Source: Limosilactobacillus viscerum (GTDB taxonomy: Bacteria; Bacillota; Bacilli; Lactobacillales; Lactobacillaceae). Taken from it: a stretch of 64,000 nucleotides of DNA. The stretch lies in contig NZ_CANDNW010000002.1 of assembly GCF_947387525.1 (NCBI RefSeq), positions 62,001 through 126,000 of the forward strand. The letters run 5' to 3'. Shown here piece by piece: positions 51,564 through 59,498 of this stretch. The notes beneath the pieces were generated by a model. The model was not told the DNA's origin. It searched no databases and worked only from the letters and a program-made list of their open reading frames with translations. Position numbers and translations under genes: made by a program. Numbering within the stretch: position 1 is the first letter of the stretch; each line of letters opens with the position of its first letter.

Positions 51564-52442
51564 ATGAACACGCGGGATCTTCAGTATTTCGTCGCTTTAG
51601 TTAAATATAAAAATTATACCCAGGTGGCCAAGCTCTTTAATGTTTCCCAACCAACCATTACCCAGTCAATCCAGCGGCTGGAGCGGGAGTTTAATACGCG
51701 GTTGATTCGGAAAAACAAGGTACATCGTGATGAGATGGTCACCCGTAGCGGGATGATGCTCTTTGAAAACGCCCAGCTGATCAATAAGAAGATTGAGCTT
51801 GCCCACCAAGAAATTAACCGGGCGAACCAACGCCAAATCCGCTTTGGCCTGCCGCCGATTATTGGTAAGGTCTATATTTCAAAGATTATTCAGAATACCT
51901 CTGATGACCTGCTCCAACGGCTGCGCATTTCCTCAGCTGGTTCACATGAACTTTTGCATGAATTGCAAGATGGCAAGATTGACATTGCTGTCCTGGGATC
52001 AAATAACCTGCTTAACCAGCCGGGAATTTATGCCGAGCTGATTACTACCCGGCCGTTTAAAATTATTGCCAGCGCTAAACACCCCCTTGCAAAGCGCAAA
52101 TCCGTTTCCTTTAAGGAGTTAGGCAATGAACGGTTCATTAACTTTGACCAGCAATATGTTCACCATGCTGCCTTTCAGGAGTACTGTACATATGCTGGTA
52201 TTAAGCCGGCAACCACTGTTTACCAGGTGCCAAACATTTCCTGGGTAAAGGAGCTGGTTCGGCAAAACCAGGGAATCAGTTTAATGGTTAAGGATGCGCT
52301 CCGGAATGAACCAGGAATCGTGTCGATTGATATTAACGACCCAATTCCCGAAAAATTCACCATTTCGGTTGCAATCCGGGAGGGCTATGTCCTCAGTCCG
52401 GAAGAAGAGCACTTTATCAGCATCCTAAAGGAGATCAAGTGA
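51564..52442 (+). CDS. LysR family transcriptional regulator
   Basis: About 292 residues (start at ATG 51564, seven bases after AAGGGG). Helix-turn-helix DLQYFVALVKYKNYTQVAKLFNVSQPTITQSIQRLE (about 4-39), then the sensor domain with QIRFGLPPIIGKVYISK, almost word-for-word like the LysR at 29976. It is divergent from the AraC gene and followed 85 bases later by a ThrE exporter, which it may regulate, or it may act on ttdAB. The effector is unknown; likeness to the MleR-like protein suggests an organic acid. Confidence 0.85.
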   Translation: MNTRDLQYFVALVKYKNYTQVAKLFNVSQPTITQSIQRLEREFNTRLIRKNKVHRDEMVTRSGMMLFENAQLINKKIELAHQEINRANQRQIRFGLPPIIGKVYISKIIQNTSDDLLQRLRISSAGSHELLHELQDGKIDIAVLGSNNLLNQPGIYAELITTRPFKIIASAKHPLAKRKSVSFKELGNERFINFDQQYVHHAAFQEYCTYAGIKPATTVYQVPNISWVKELVRQNQGISLMVKDALRNEPGIVSIDINDPIPEKFTISVAIREGYVLSPEEEHFISILKEIK

Positions 52443-52527
52443 TTTACTTAGCAAAGTTGACAGGGGACGTATAATGGAAATTGTGAATTAAAAGATACGA
52501 TTTAAGCAAACGGAGGATCAGATAGCT

Positions 52528-53895
52528 ATGAGCAAGGAAGACGAGTTGCTGTCAGATAAATTTCAGCCAACACCCCATTTGTCAACGAAACACCACATGG
52601 CCATTCCGTGGCACGACTTTTTCACTAATGATAACTTTACGCCAGCAAGTGAAGCCAACCTAGTTGAACGGGCCGCCATCGTTGGCCGGATCGGTTTGAT
52701 GATGTTATCTTACGGGACCGGGGCATGGCGAGTCCGGGACTCGATGAACATCGTTGCCCGCAAATTAAAAATGACCTGCTCGGTTGATATCGGGCTAGTC
52801 TCACTAGAATATACTTGCATGGATGCACACCACAGTTACACCCAGGCGCTGTCTTTGCCGACAACGGGGGTTAACACGACGAAGCTATCCCACATGGAGC
52901 AATTTATCCGGGACTTTGATGCCCATGGTGATGAGATGACGATTGGGGATATCCACGCACGCCTTGAAAATATTGCCCATTCAAAGGGAAATTACGCACC
53001 ATGGCAAGTTGCCTTGGCGGCAGCACTCGCATGCAGCGCCTTCGTGTTTTTACTTGGTGGTGGCCCCGTTGAAATGGTTTGCAGTTTCATCGGTGCCGGC
53101 CTTGGTAACTTTGTTCGGCGGAAGATGGGTGACCGGCACATTACGATGTTTGCTGGAATCGGGATGGCGGTTGCGGTTGCCTGCCTGAGTTACCTGTTGT
53201 CATTAACCGTTTTACAGATGGTCTTTGATGTTAGTTCCCGGCATGAAGCGGGATACATTGGGGCGATGCTATTTGTGATCCCCGGCTTCCCATTTATTAC
53301 CAGTGGCCTGGACCTTTCCAAACTGGATATGCGGTCGGGGCTCGAACGGTTAGCCTATGCGGCCATTATTGTGGTGGTTGCCACTGTTGTTGGCTGGGTG
53401 GTGGCAATGGCAGTTAACCTGCGGCCAGAAAACTTCCCGCACTTAGCCTTGACGCCGCTGGTCTATATGCTATTGCGTTTACCGGCAAGTTTTTGTGGGG
53501 TCTTTGGCTTCTCAATTATGTTTAACAGTACGCCCAAGATGGCGGCACTGGCCGGCTTAATTGGGGCGGTAGCTAACACCACCCGCCTAGAGCTGGTTGA
53601 TCTGACTAATATGCCAGCGAGTGCGGCCGCCTTTGTTGGCGCAATGATTGCCGGTCTACTAGCCTGGGTAGCGAAAAAGAACGTCCGGTATCCACAGATT
53701 TCAATTACGGTCCCATCAATCGTGATTATGGTTCCTGGATTGTATATGTACCGGGCAATGTACAATATTGGTTTGACCTCTATTAGTGTCGGTGCCCTCT
53801 GGTTGACAAAGGCACTGATGATCGTTATTTTCCTGCCATTAGGGTTAATTACCGCGCGGATTCTTACCGATCCAAAGTGGCGGCATAATGGATGA
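52528..53895 (+). CDS. Threonine/serine exporter family protein (ThrE-like, fused)
   Basis: A 455-residue membrane protein joining the two ThrE parts. A soluble N-terminal region (about 1-150) ends in a DUF1212-type domain (VGRIGLMMLSYGTGAWRVRDSMNIVARKL). Five membrane helices carry LLGGGPVEMVCSFIGAGLGNFVRRKM, and a second five-helix ThrE_2 domain (about 305-450) has SASFCGVFGFSIMFNSTPKMAA-like sequence and IVMVPGLYMYRAMYN. In Corynebacterium ThrE exports threonine and serine; in lactobacilli the substrate is untested, and organic acid relatives exist. GGAGG precedes the ATG. Confidence 0.88.
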   Translation: MSKEDELLSDKFQPTPHLSTKHHMAIPWHDFFTNDNFTPASEANLVERAAIVGRIGLMMLSYGTGAWRVRDSMNIVARKLKMTCSVDIGLVSLEYTCMDAHHSYTQALSLPTTGVNTTKLSHMEQFIRDFDAHGDEMTIGDIHARLENIAHSKGNYAPWQVALAAALACSAFVFLLGGGPVEMVCSFIGAGLGNFVRRKMGDRHITMFAGIGMAVAVACLSYLLSLTVLQMVFDVSSRHEAGYIGAMLFVIPGFPFITSGLDLSKLDMRSGLERLAYAAIIVVVATVVGWVVAMAVNLRPENFPHLALTPLVYMLLRLPASFCGVFGFSIMFNSTPKMAALAGLIGAVANTTRLELVDLTNMPASAAAFVGAMIAGLLAWVAKKNVRYPQISITVPSIVIMVPGLYMYRAMYNIGLTSISVGALWLTKALMIVIFLPLGLITARILTDPKWRHNG

Positions 53896-53911
53896 TAGTA
53901 GGTGGTAGTTT

Positions 53912-54562
53912 TTGATTATTGAATATCCACCGGCATTGTTGGATGAAGTCCGCACCCGGACTGCTGGCCGGCAGTTAGCTGGCTTTACTCCGGGCCAAGG
54001 ACCGTTGAACCCAGACCTGATGCTGGTTGGCGAAGCGCCGGGGCGTCATGAAGAAAAGGTCAATATCCCTTTTTCTGGCGCGTCAGGGCAGGAGCTAATC
54101 AAGTTTTTAAATTCAATTGGGTATTCCCGGGAAAATACTTACATTACAAGTGTGGTTCGGCAGCGACCGTATTCGGTTAAACGGGTCCGGGACAAGAAAA
54201 CGGGAAAGCTGGTTGAAAAAACACCTAACCGGACACCAACCAAAAAGGAAGTTTTGGCTTTTGCGCCGTTATTTGACTGGGAGCTAGCGACTATTAGGCC
54301 GAAGATAATCGTGCCACTGGGAAATACGGCCCTGCAACGGTTACTGGGCCCGCACGCAAATATTGGTAAACTTCATGGACAAAGGTTAGAACAACCGATT
54401 CAACAGGTAACACCTGACCACCAGGGTTACCAGTGGAGTAGTAAAAAGTACATTCTTGTTCCAATGTATCATCCAGCCGCTGTCCTGTATGCGCGGCGGT
54501 TAATGCCGGTTGTTCAGGACGACTGGAAAAAGCTGGGACAAGTTATTAAGAAAATTAGGTAG
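53912..54562 (+). CDS. Uracil-DNA glycosylase family protein lacking cluster cysteines
   Basis: A 216-residue family 4-like uracil-DNA glycosylase starting at TTG. Motif A LMLVGEAPGRHEEKVNIPFSGASGQEL (about 31-57) and motif B VPMYHPAAVLYARR (about 188-201) are present. Family 4/5 enzymes hold a 4Fe-4S cluster through four cysteines, yet this protein has no cysteine at all: KCRPP is RQRPY and the C-P-L position is FAPLF. A basic insert (SVKRVRDKKTGKLVEK) sits where the cluster loop would be. It therefore probably folds without a cluster; activity is inferred. Confidence 0.85.
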   Translation: MIIEYPPALLDEVRTRTAGRQLAGFTPGQGPLNPDLMLVGEAPGRHEEKVNIPFSGASGQELIKFLNSIGYSRENTYITSVVRQRPYSVKRVRDKKTGKLVEKTPNRTPTKKEVLAFAPLFDWELATIRPKIIVPLGNTALQRLLGPHANIGKLHGQRLEQPIQQVTPDHQGYQWSSKKYILVPMYHPAAVLYARRLMPVVQDDWKKLGQVIKKIR

Positions 54563-54570
54563 GGAGTGGC

Positions 54571-54760
54571 GAAAGGAGCTGTGACACAACCCCGGTTAGG
54601 GCCTGTATGGCTAGCATAGGACGATCGTTAGCACGGAACGGGCTAGCGATTGTCCGTAGCTAGACATTAAGGTCCTGGGTTGTGGCACGCGATATCTCTA
54701 TAATATTCGGAGCTAAAAAACAGGGGACTGTGGCAAAATTTAGTTTTGTCACAGTCTCTT
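54571..54760 (+). repeat. ~190 bp double-hairpin element, copy B (opposite orientation to copy A)
   Basis: Begins GAAAGGAGCTGTGACACAAC and ends TTTAGTTTTGTCACAG with TCTCTT. The long hairpin pairs TGTATGGCTAGCATAGGACG and following bases with CTAGCGATTGTCCGTAGCTA; the terminal short hairpin TGTGGCAAAAT/TTTTGTCACA is followed by T-rich DNA and could end the glycosylase transcript. About ten differences from copy A over some 185 aligned bases, counted by eye. Confidence 0.88.
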
Positions 54761-54803
54761 CTATCCCGCTCCTTTTTAGTATTCAGAAAAGGGAGGTAAA
54801 AAA

Positions 54804-56300
54804 TTGGAAGTTAATCAGCGTAAAACATTAGTGACGGGGGCACTGCTCCTCTCTAATATTATGGCGGGGATGGATGCAACAATTGTCAACACTGCCTTGC
54901 CAGCAATTACAAGTGACTTGCACGGACTGCAATACATGGGTTGGATTGTTGCGACCTTCCTGTTGGGGATGGCTGTTGCTACGCCGCTTTGGAGTAAGAT
55001 GGGTGAGCATAAGGGAAATAAGCGAGCCTATATTACGGCCACGACGCTTTTCCTGATAGGAGCGATTTTTCAAGGACTAGCCCCGAATATTATTTGGTTT
55101 ATCGTAGCACGAACCGTGATGGGGATTGGTGCCGGTGGGATGAACACCATTCCATTCATTGTTTATGCTGAACTGTACCAGAATCTTCGGAAGCGTGCTG
55201 AAGTATTGGGAATTTCAAGTGCGTGCTTCGGTACCGCATCCATTATCGGACCATTGCTCGGTGGGTGGATTGTTGATGCTTTAAGCTGGCACTGGGTATT
55301 TTACGTAAACGTGCCGATCGCACTGATTGCAATTGTACTCGTGGCAATCTTTTACCAGAGCCCCAAGAAGCAGGCGGCTGGGAAACCAGTTGATTACCTG
55401 GGAGCAACCCTTTTGGTAGCTAGTCTGGTAATTATCCTGGTAGCGGTCCAGATGATCGGCAGTGCTGCTGGTTGGTTAGTCGCTTTGTTAGCAGTCGTTG
55501 GTTTCGCACTTCTTGCATGGATGGTTAAGGTTGACAGCAACGCCGCCGACCCAATCATTCCGAGTCGTTTGTTTAAAAATCGTGAATTAGTAATTGATTT
55601 CTTACTCTTTGTGATTATCTGGGGATCATTCATTGCCTTTGTCACCTATATCCCAATGTGGGCACAGGGGCTGCTTGGTCTCAGTGCCCTTCTCGGGGGG
55701 ATGACCCAGATCCCTGGAGCCGTGACTAACTTTATTGGTTCGGAACTGGTGCCATTCCTTCAAGACCGGTGGGGCAAGTACTGGATAGTTACCACCGGTG
55801 CGGCAGCAATCTTTATTGCCTTTATCGGTATCCTGGTTTGTGGCCAGGGTGCACCGTTCTGGGTTCTTCTGTTAATGGGGGCCTTTGAAGGATTCGGCGT
55901 GGGTCTTGTCTTTAACATCTTACAGATTAGTGTACAAACTGATGCTGAACTTCGTGATGTGCCGATTGCAACCTCACTAGGCTACCTGTTGCGGATCCTT
56001 AGCCAGACGATCATGGCAGCCGTATACGGGGTGATCCTCAACCAGGAACTGTTCAAGGGAGTTAAGTTGTCACATGGCGACATTACCATGCGGATGCTTA
56101 ACAAATTATCTAATGCCGAAACTGCCAACCAGTTGCCGGCACGGTTAATTCCTGAAATGCGCCGGATCTTGTATACCGGTTATCGTGACATCGTAATCGC
56201 TGCTATAATCTTGATTGTAATTTCGTTAATTATTGTGGTGCCGCTATCATTTCGGCATCGACCCCAAGTAAAACAAAAGGGATATGACTCTGACCGCTAG
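54804..56300 (+). CDS. MFS drug transporter, DHA2 family (14 membrane segments)
   Basis: A 498-residue EmrB/QacA-type proton-coupled exporter starting at TTG after GGGAGG. Motif D1/segment 1 reads LSNIMAGMDATIVNTALPAI (about 16-36), motif A MGEHKGNKRAYI, and motif C, diagnostic of exporters, GISSACFGTASIIGPLLGGWIVD (about 132-154). Substrates are unknown. It stands between repeat copy B and a terminator, with no regulator gene beside it. Confidence 0.9.
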   Translation: MEVNQRKTLVTGALLLSNIMAGMDATIVNTALPAITSDLHGLQYMGWIVATFLLGMAVATPLWSKMGEHKGNKRAYITATTLFLIGAIFQGLAPNIIWFIVARTVMGIGAGGMNTIPFIVYAELYQNLRKRAEVLGISSACFGTASIIGPLLGGWIVDALSWHWVFYVNVPIALIAIVLVAIFYQSPKKQAAGKPVDYLGATLLVASLVIILVAVQMIGSAAGWLVALLAVVGFALLAWMVKVDSNAADPIIPSRLFKNRELVIDFLLFVIIWGSFIAFVTYIPMWAQGLLGLSALLGGMTQIPGAVTNFIGSELVPFLQDRWGKYWIVTTGAAAIFIAFIGILVCGQGAPFWVLLLMGAFEGFGVGLVFNILQISVQTDAELRDVPIATSLGYLLRILSQTIMAAVYGVILNQELFKGVKLSHGDITMRMLNKLSNAETANQLPARLIPEMRRILYTGYRDIVIAAIILIVISLIIVVPLSFRHRPQVKQKGYDSDR

Positions 56301-56331
56301 CTTTGAAGCGGGAGAGGGATATCCCTTTTTA
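56276..56331. terminator. Bidirectional terminator between the DHA2 transporter and rarA
   Basis: AAAGGGATAT ... ATATCCCTTTTTATT; the left arm lies in the last codons of the transporter gene. Confidence 0.75.
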
Positions 56332-57660
56332 TTATTCACTTGGGTGTTCTTCGTGCCACCGTTTAATTTGCTCAATCCGGGCCTTGAACCGCGATTCACG
56401 CCCCTGATCAGTTGGCTGGTAGAATTTTTCACCAGCGATTTCGGGTGGGATAGTGGTCATGTTTGTTAGCTTATCCTTTTGGTCGTGAGCGTACTGGTAG
56501 CCTTTCCCATAACCGAGGTCAGCCATCAGCTTGGTTGGGGCGTTGCGGATTTGAAGTGGGACTGGCAGGTTCCCGGTCTTTTTAATTACCTTCTTGGCAC
56601 GCTGGCGAGCGGTGTAGACTGCGTTTGACTTCGGCGCACAAGCAAGGTAAATCACACATTCTGTTAGGTGGACGTCGCATTCGGGCATCCCCAGAAACTG
56701 ACAGGCTTGAAAAGTGTTGATTGCCACATTCAGTGCGTTGGTATCTGCTAATCCAATGTCTTCGCTAGCAAAGCGGACAAGGCGACGGGCAATGTAGAGC
56801 GGATCTTCGCCACCATCCAGCATCCGCGAACACCAATAAATCGCGGCATCGACATCACTATTACGCATTGATTTGTGGAGTGCCGAAATAATATTGTAGT
56901 GTTCCTCGTCGTGCTTGTCGTAACGGAGGGACTTGGTATTGATCAACTGGTTAAGGTTACTCTCAGTGATGGCAACTTTCTTTCCTGCCCGTTCACCATT
57001 AAGAACGGCCATCTCCAAAGTGTTTAGAGCCACCCGCGCGTCACCGTTAGCAGACTGAGCAATTAGGTGAATTGCGGCCGGCTGGCACTGAACATCCAGG
57101 TTAGGAAAACCATTCGGGTGGTGCAGTGCCCGCGTAATGACTTCCTCCAGGTTAGCGGTGGTTAAGGACTTCAAGACGAAGACCTTACACCGGCTGAGGA
57201 GGGCGGAATTGATTTCAAAGGACGGGTTCTCGGTAGTGGCGCCAATCAGGATGATACTTCCCCGTTCGACAAAGGGGAGGAAGGCATCTTGCTGGGCCTT
57301 GTTAAAACGGTGAATTTCGTCGATAAAGCAGATAGTCCGTTCGCCATATTCCCGGTTTTGTTCCGCTTCCTGCATAATTTTACGGATATCCTTGATACTA
57401 GCGGTAACGGCAGAAAAGGTAACGAAGTGGGCCTTGGTTTGCCGGGCAATGATCTCCGCTAACGTTGTCTTTCCGACACCGGGTGGCCCCCAAAAGATTA
57501 GCGATGAGAGCTGGTCATTTTCGATTAACTCACGGAGTACCCGGTGGGACCCAATCAAGTGCTGCTGACCAACGAATTCGTCCAGGGTCGTTGGCCGAAC
57601 CCGGTTAGCGAGCGGTGTTGCCTGGGGGTTGCCCTGGGCAAATAGTGATTCTTGATGCAT
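56332..57660 (-). CDS. rarA: Replication-associated recombination protein A (RarA/MgsA)
   Basis: A 442-residue AAA+ clamp-loader-like ATPase working at stalled forks. Start at ATG 57660, nine bases after AAAGGAA; a GTG three codons earlier is in the binding site. Walker A FWGPPGVGKTTLAEI (about 56-70), Walker B ICFIDEIHRFNKAQQDAFLP (about 109-128), sensor 1 GATTENPSFEIN (about 140-151), and the C-terminal tetramerisation domain with SDVDAAIYWCSRMLDGGEDPLYIARRLVRFASEDIGLAD. Confidence 0.96.
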   Translation of the reverse strand: MHQESLFAQGNPQATPLANRVRPTTLDEFVGQQHLIGSHRVLRELIENDQLSSLIFWGPPGVGKTTLAEIIARQTKAHFVTFSAVTASIKDIRKIMQEAEQNREYGERTICFIDEIHRFNKAQQDAFLPFVERGSIILIGATTENPSFEINSALLSRCKVFVLKSLTTANLEEVITRALHHPNGFPNLDVQCQPAAIHLIAQSANGDARVALNTLEMAVLNGERAGKKVAITESNLNQLINTKSLRYDKHDEEHYNIISALHKSMRNSDVDAAIYWCSRMLDGGEDPLYIARRLVRFASEDIGLADTNALNVAINTFQACQFLGMPECDVHLTECVIYLACAPKSNAVYTARQRAKKVIKKTGNLPVPLQIRNAPTKLMADLGYGKGYQYAHDQKDKLTNMTTIPPEIAGEKFYQPTDQGRESRFKARIEQIKRWHEEHPSE

Positions 57661-57762
57661 TGTACGCACTTCCTTTACCCCATTCTAAATTAAATCTTAA
57701 TAAAATTGAACAGGTAAGCGTGTTAGGATAATAGTGAAACAACCGGAAGGAGGCAACTGGGG

Positions 57763-58755
57763 ATGGACCGGTTAAAAATATTCCGAACGGGACTTGCCGC
57801 ACGCGTTGCGGGTAATTTTGAGTCCAGCATGAAAGAGCTCCACCGTTGTGGCCACAGTCGTTCAAACAAGTCGACCTTTGTGGAAATGGGGATCCAACTC
57901 AGTGGCTTTAAACGTTCACTCTCTAACCAGCAAGCGTTTGATAAAATGCTCGCAACGGCTAAGGAGGTAAATAAGCGCCCATACGTAATGCCAGAAGTAC
58001 AATTTGACGTTCGCTTACACCAGGATTTACAGGATGGGATGACAATCTACACCCTTAACGACCAGGGGCAGGAAATCAACCAACGGATCATTGTTTACTT
58101 GGCTGGGGGTGCTTACCTGCAGCAGCCAGATAAAACACACTGGGAGTACCTAAACCGGCTAGCCCAATGCGCCAATGCCAAGGTAGTGGTACCGCTCTAT
58201 CCCTTGGCGCCTAATAATACATTTCGGGCCGCTTACCAACAGTTAGCACAGTTGTACGTTAATTTATATTCCATTGCTCCTGCCAGTGATATTACCTTGA
58301 TGGGTGATTCGGCTGGGGCTGGTTTGGCCTTAGGTTTTAGTGAGTACCTTGGTCAGCGGGGGTTACCGCAGCCAGGCCACCTAATTTTGTTTTCACCATG
58401 GCTAGACCTTGATTTAAGGAACCCACTAATTGATAAGTATGCTGATTCTGATGTTACGTTGGCACCGTGGGGCTTGCGCAAGATTGGCGAAATGTGGGCT
58501 GGCAATGTTGAACATGACGATTACCGGTTAAGTCCGCTTTATGGTAACTTGGACCAGATCCGTGATATACATATTTATGTCGGTACGCGTGAGATTATGT
58601 ACCCAGACACTAACACACTAGTTCAGAACCTCCGTGAAGCGCGGATACCGGTTGACTACCATGTTGGCCGGCGTCTGTTCCATATTTACCCCTTATACCA
58701 AATTCCGGAAGCAGACGAGGTAATGGACCAGGTTGTAAAAGTTATTAATGAATAA
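57763..58755 (+). CDS. Alpha/beta hydrolase, hormone-sensitive-lipase-like esterase
   Basis: A 330-residue esterase of the HSL type. Oxyanion region VYLAGGAYLQQPDKTHW (about 112-128), where AGGAY stands for HGGG; nucleophile GDSAGAGLALGF (about 185-196); acid DSDVTL/GTREIMYPDT (about 270-280); and His in GRRLFHIYPLY (about 308). There is no clear signal peptide, but a basic N-terminus. AAGGAGG precedes the ATG. The substrate is unknown; short acyl esters are likely. It precedes the DJ-1 gene by 15 bases, so they form an operon. Confidence 0.83.
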   Translation: MDRLKIFRTGLAARVAGNFESSMKELHRCGHSRSNKSTFVEMGIQLSGFKRSLSNQQAFDKMLATAKEVNKRPYVMPEVQFDVRLHQDLQDGMTIYTLNDQGQEINQRIIVYLAGGAYLQQPDKTHWEYLNRLAQCANAKVVVPLYPLAPNNTFRAAYQQLAQLYVNLYSIAPASDITLMGDSAGAGLALGFSEYLGQRGLPQPGHLILFSPWLDLDLRNPLIDKYADSDVTLAPWGLRKIGEMWAGNVEHDDYRLSPLYGNLDQIRDIHIYVGTREIMYPDTNTLVQNLREARIPVDYHVGRRLFHIYPLYQIPEADEVMDQVVKVINE

Positions 58756-58770
58756 TATGAGGTGAGAATT

Positions 58771-59343
58771 GTGAAGAAAGTTGCAGTTGTATTTGCACCA
58801 GGTTGTGAAGAAGTTGAAGGCTTGAGTGTAGTTGATGTTTTACGCCGGATGGGCGTGCAAGTAACGATGGTTGGCTTGGAAGGGCAATTGGTTCCCGGTG
58901 CACATGGCATCGAACTTACTTGTGATGACGTGCTTGATGATAAGCTCCTCGACTATGATTTAGTTGCCTTCCCCGGTGGCCGTGGCGGTGCCGAGAAGTT
59001 AGCCGGTAACAAGCAACTGGCTGATTTGATGCGGAAGCGGAGCGAAGCGGGAAAGTGGAACGCTGCAATGTGCGCTGCACCAACAGCACTAGCCGCATAC
59101 GGCCTTTTGGACAACCGTGATTACACCTGCTTCCCAGGCTTTGAGAAGTCAATTGCTAAGGTGGCTAAGAACGCTAACTTTAAGGAAGATATTACGGTCG
59201 TTGATGAAGCTGGTAAGATTGTTACCAGTCGTGGCCCGGCAACCGCACTGGCATATGCCTTCAAGATTGCTGAGGTGTTAGGGCTAGATACCACCCAGAT
59301 TAAAAAAGAAATGCTCTATGATTACTTGATGAGTACTAAGTAA
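58771..59343 (+). CDS. DJ-1/PfpI family protein (YajL/ThiJ-like)
   Basis: A 190-residue glutamine-amidotransferase-like protein starting at GTG 58771 after GAGGTGA. Motifs: FAPGCEEVEGLSVVDVLRR (Glu, about 15), LVAFPGGRGGAEKL and AAMCAAPTALAAYGLL with the nucleophilic elbow Cys (about 103), then TSRGPATALAYAFKI. Members act as protein or methylglyoxal deglycases or chaperones; the pattern AAMCAAP is that of DJ-1/YajL. Stress defence in the cytoplasm is inferred. Confidence 0.9.
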   Translation: MKKVAVVFAPGCEEVEGLSVVDVLRRMGVQVTMVGLEGQLVPGAHGIELTCDDVLDDKLLDYDLVAFPGGRGGAEKLAGNKQLADLMRKRSEAGKWNAAMCAAPTALAAYGLLDNRDYTCFPGFEKSIAKVAKNANFKEDITVVDEAGKIVTSRGPATALAYAFKIAEVLGLDTTQIKKEMLYDYLMSTK

Positions 59344-59377
59344 TCACCAATACAAGAGGAGAAAATGATTCTCCTAA

Positions 59378-59433
59378 AATACAATGAGGTCCAGAGTTCG
59401 GCTTTTTGCCGGATTCTGGACCTCATTTGTGTA
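59378..59433. terminator. Bidirectional terminator, copy 3 of the GAGGTCCAGA family
   Basis: AATACAATGAGGTCCAGAGT, loop, then ATTCTGGACCTCATTTGTGT. It separates the convergent DJ-1 and mprF genes and matches the hairpins at 2013 and 12441. Confidence 0.85.
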
Positions 59434-59498
59434 TTATGTTGTGTGTGTTCAGCTGCCACCTATCGTGCCAACTGATCTTTCTTTGTTGGTCAACTTCC

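Noticed and set aside
48481-54760. Composite transposon made by the two inverted elements
   Set aside because: The interval contains only ordinary metabolic genes and no transposase, so only repeat-mediated inversion is put forward.
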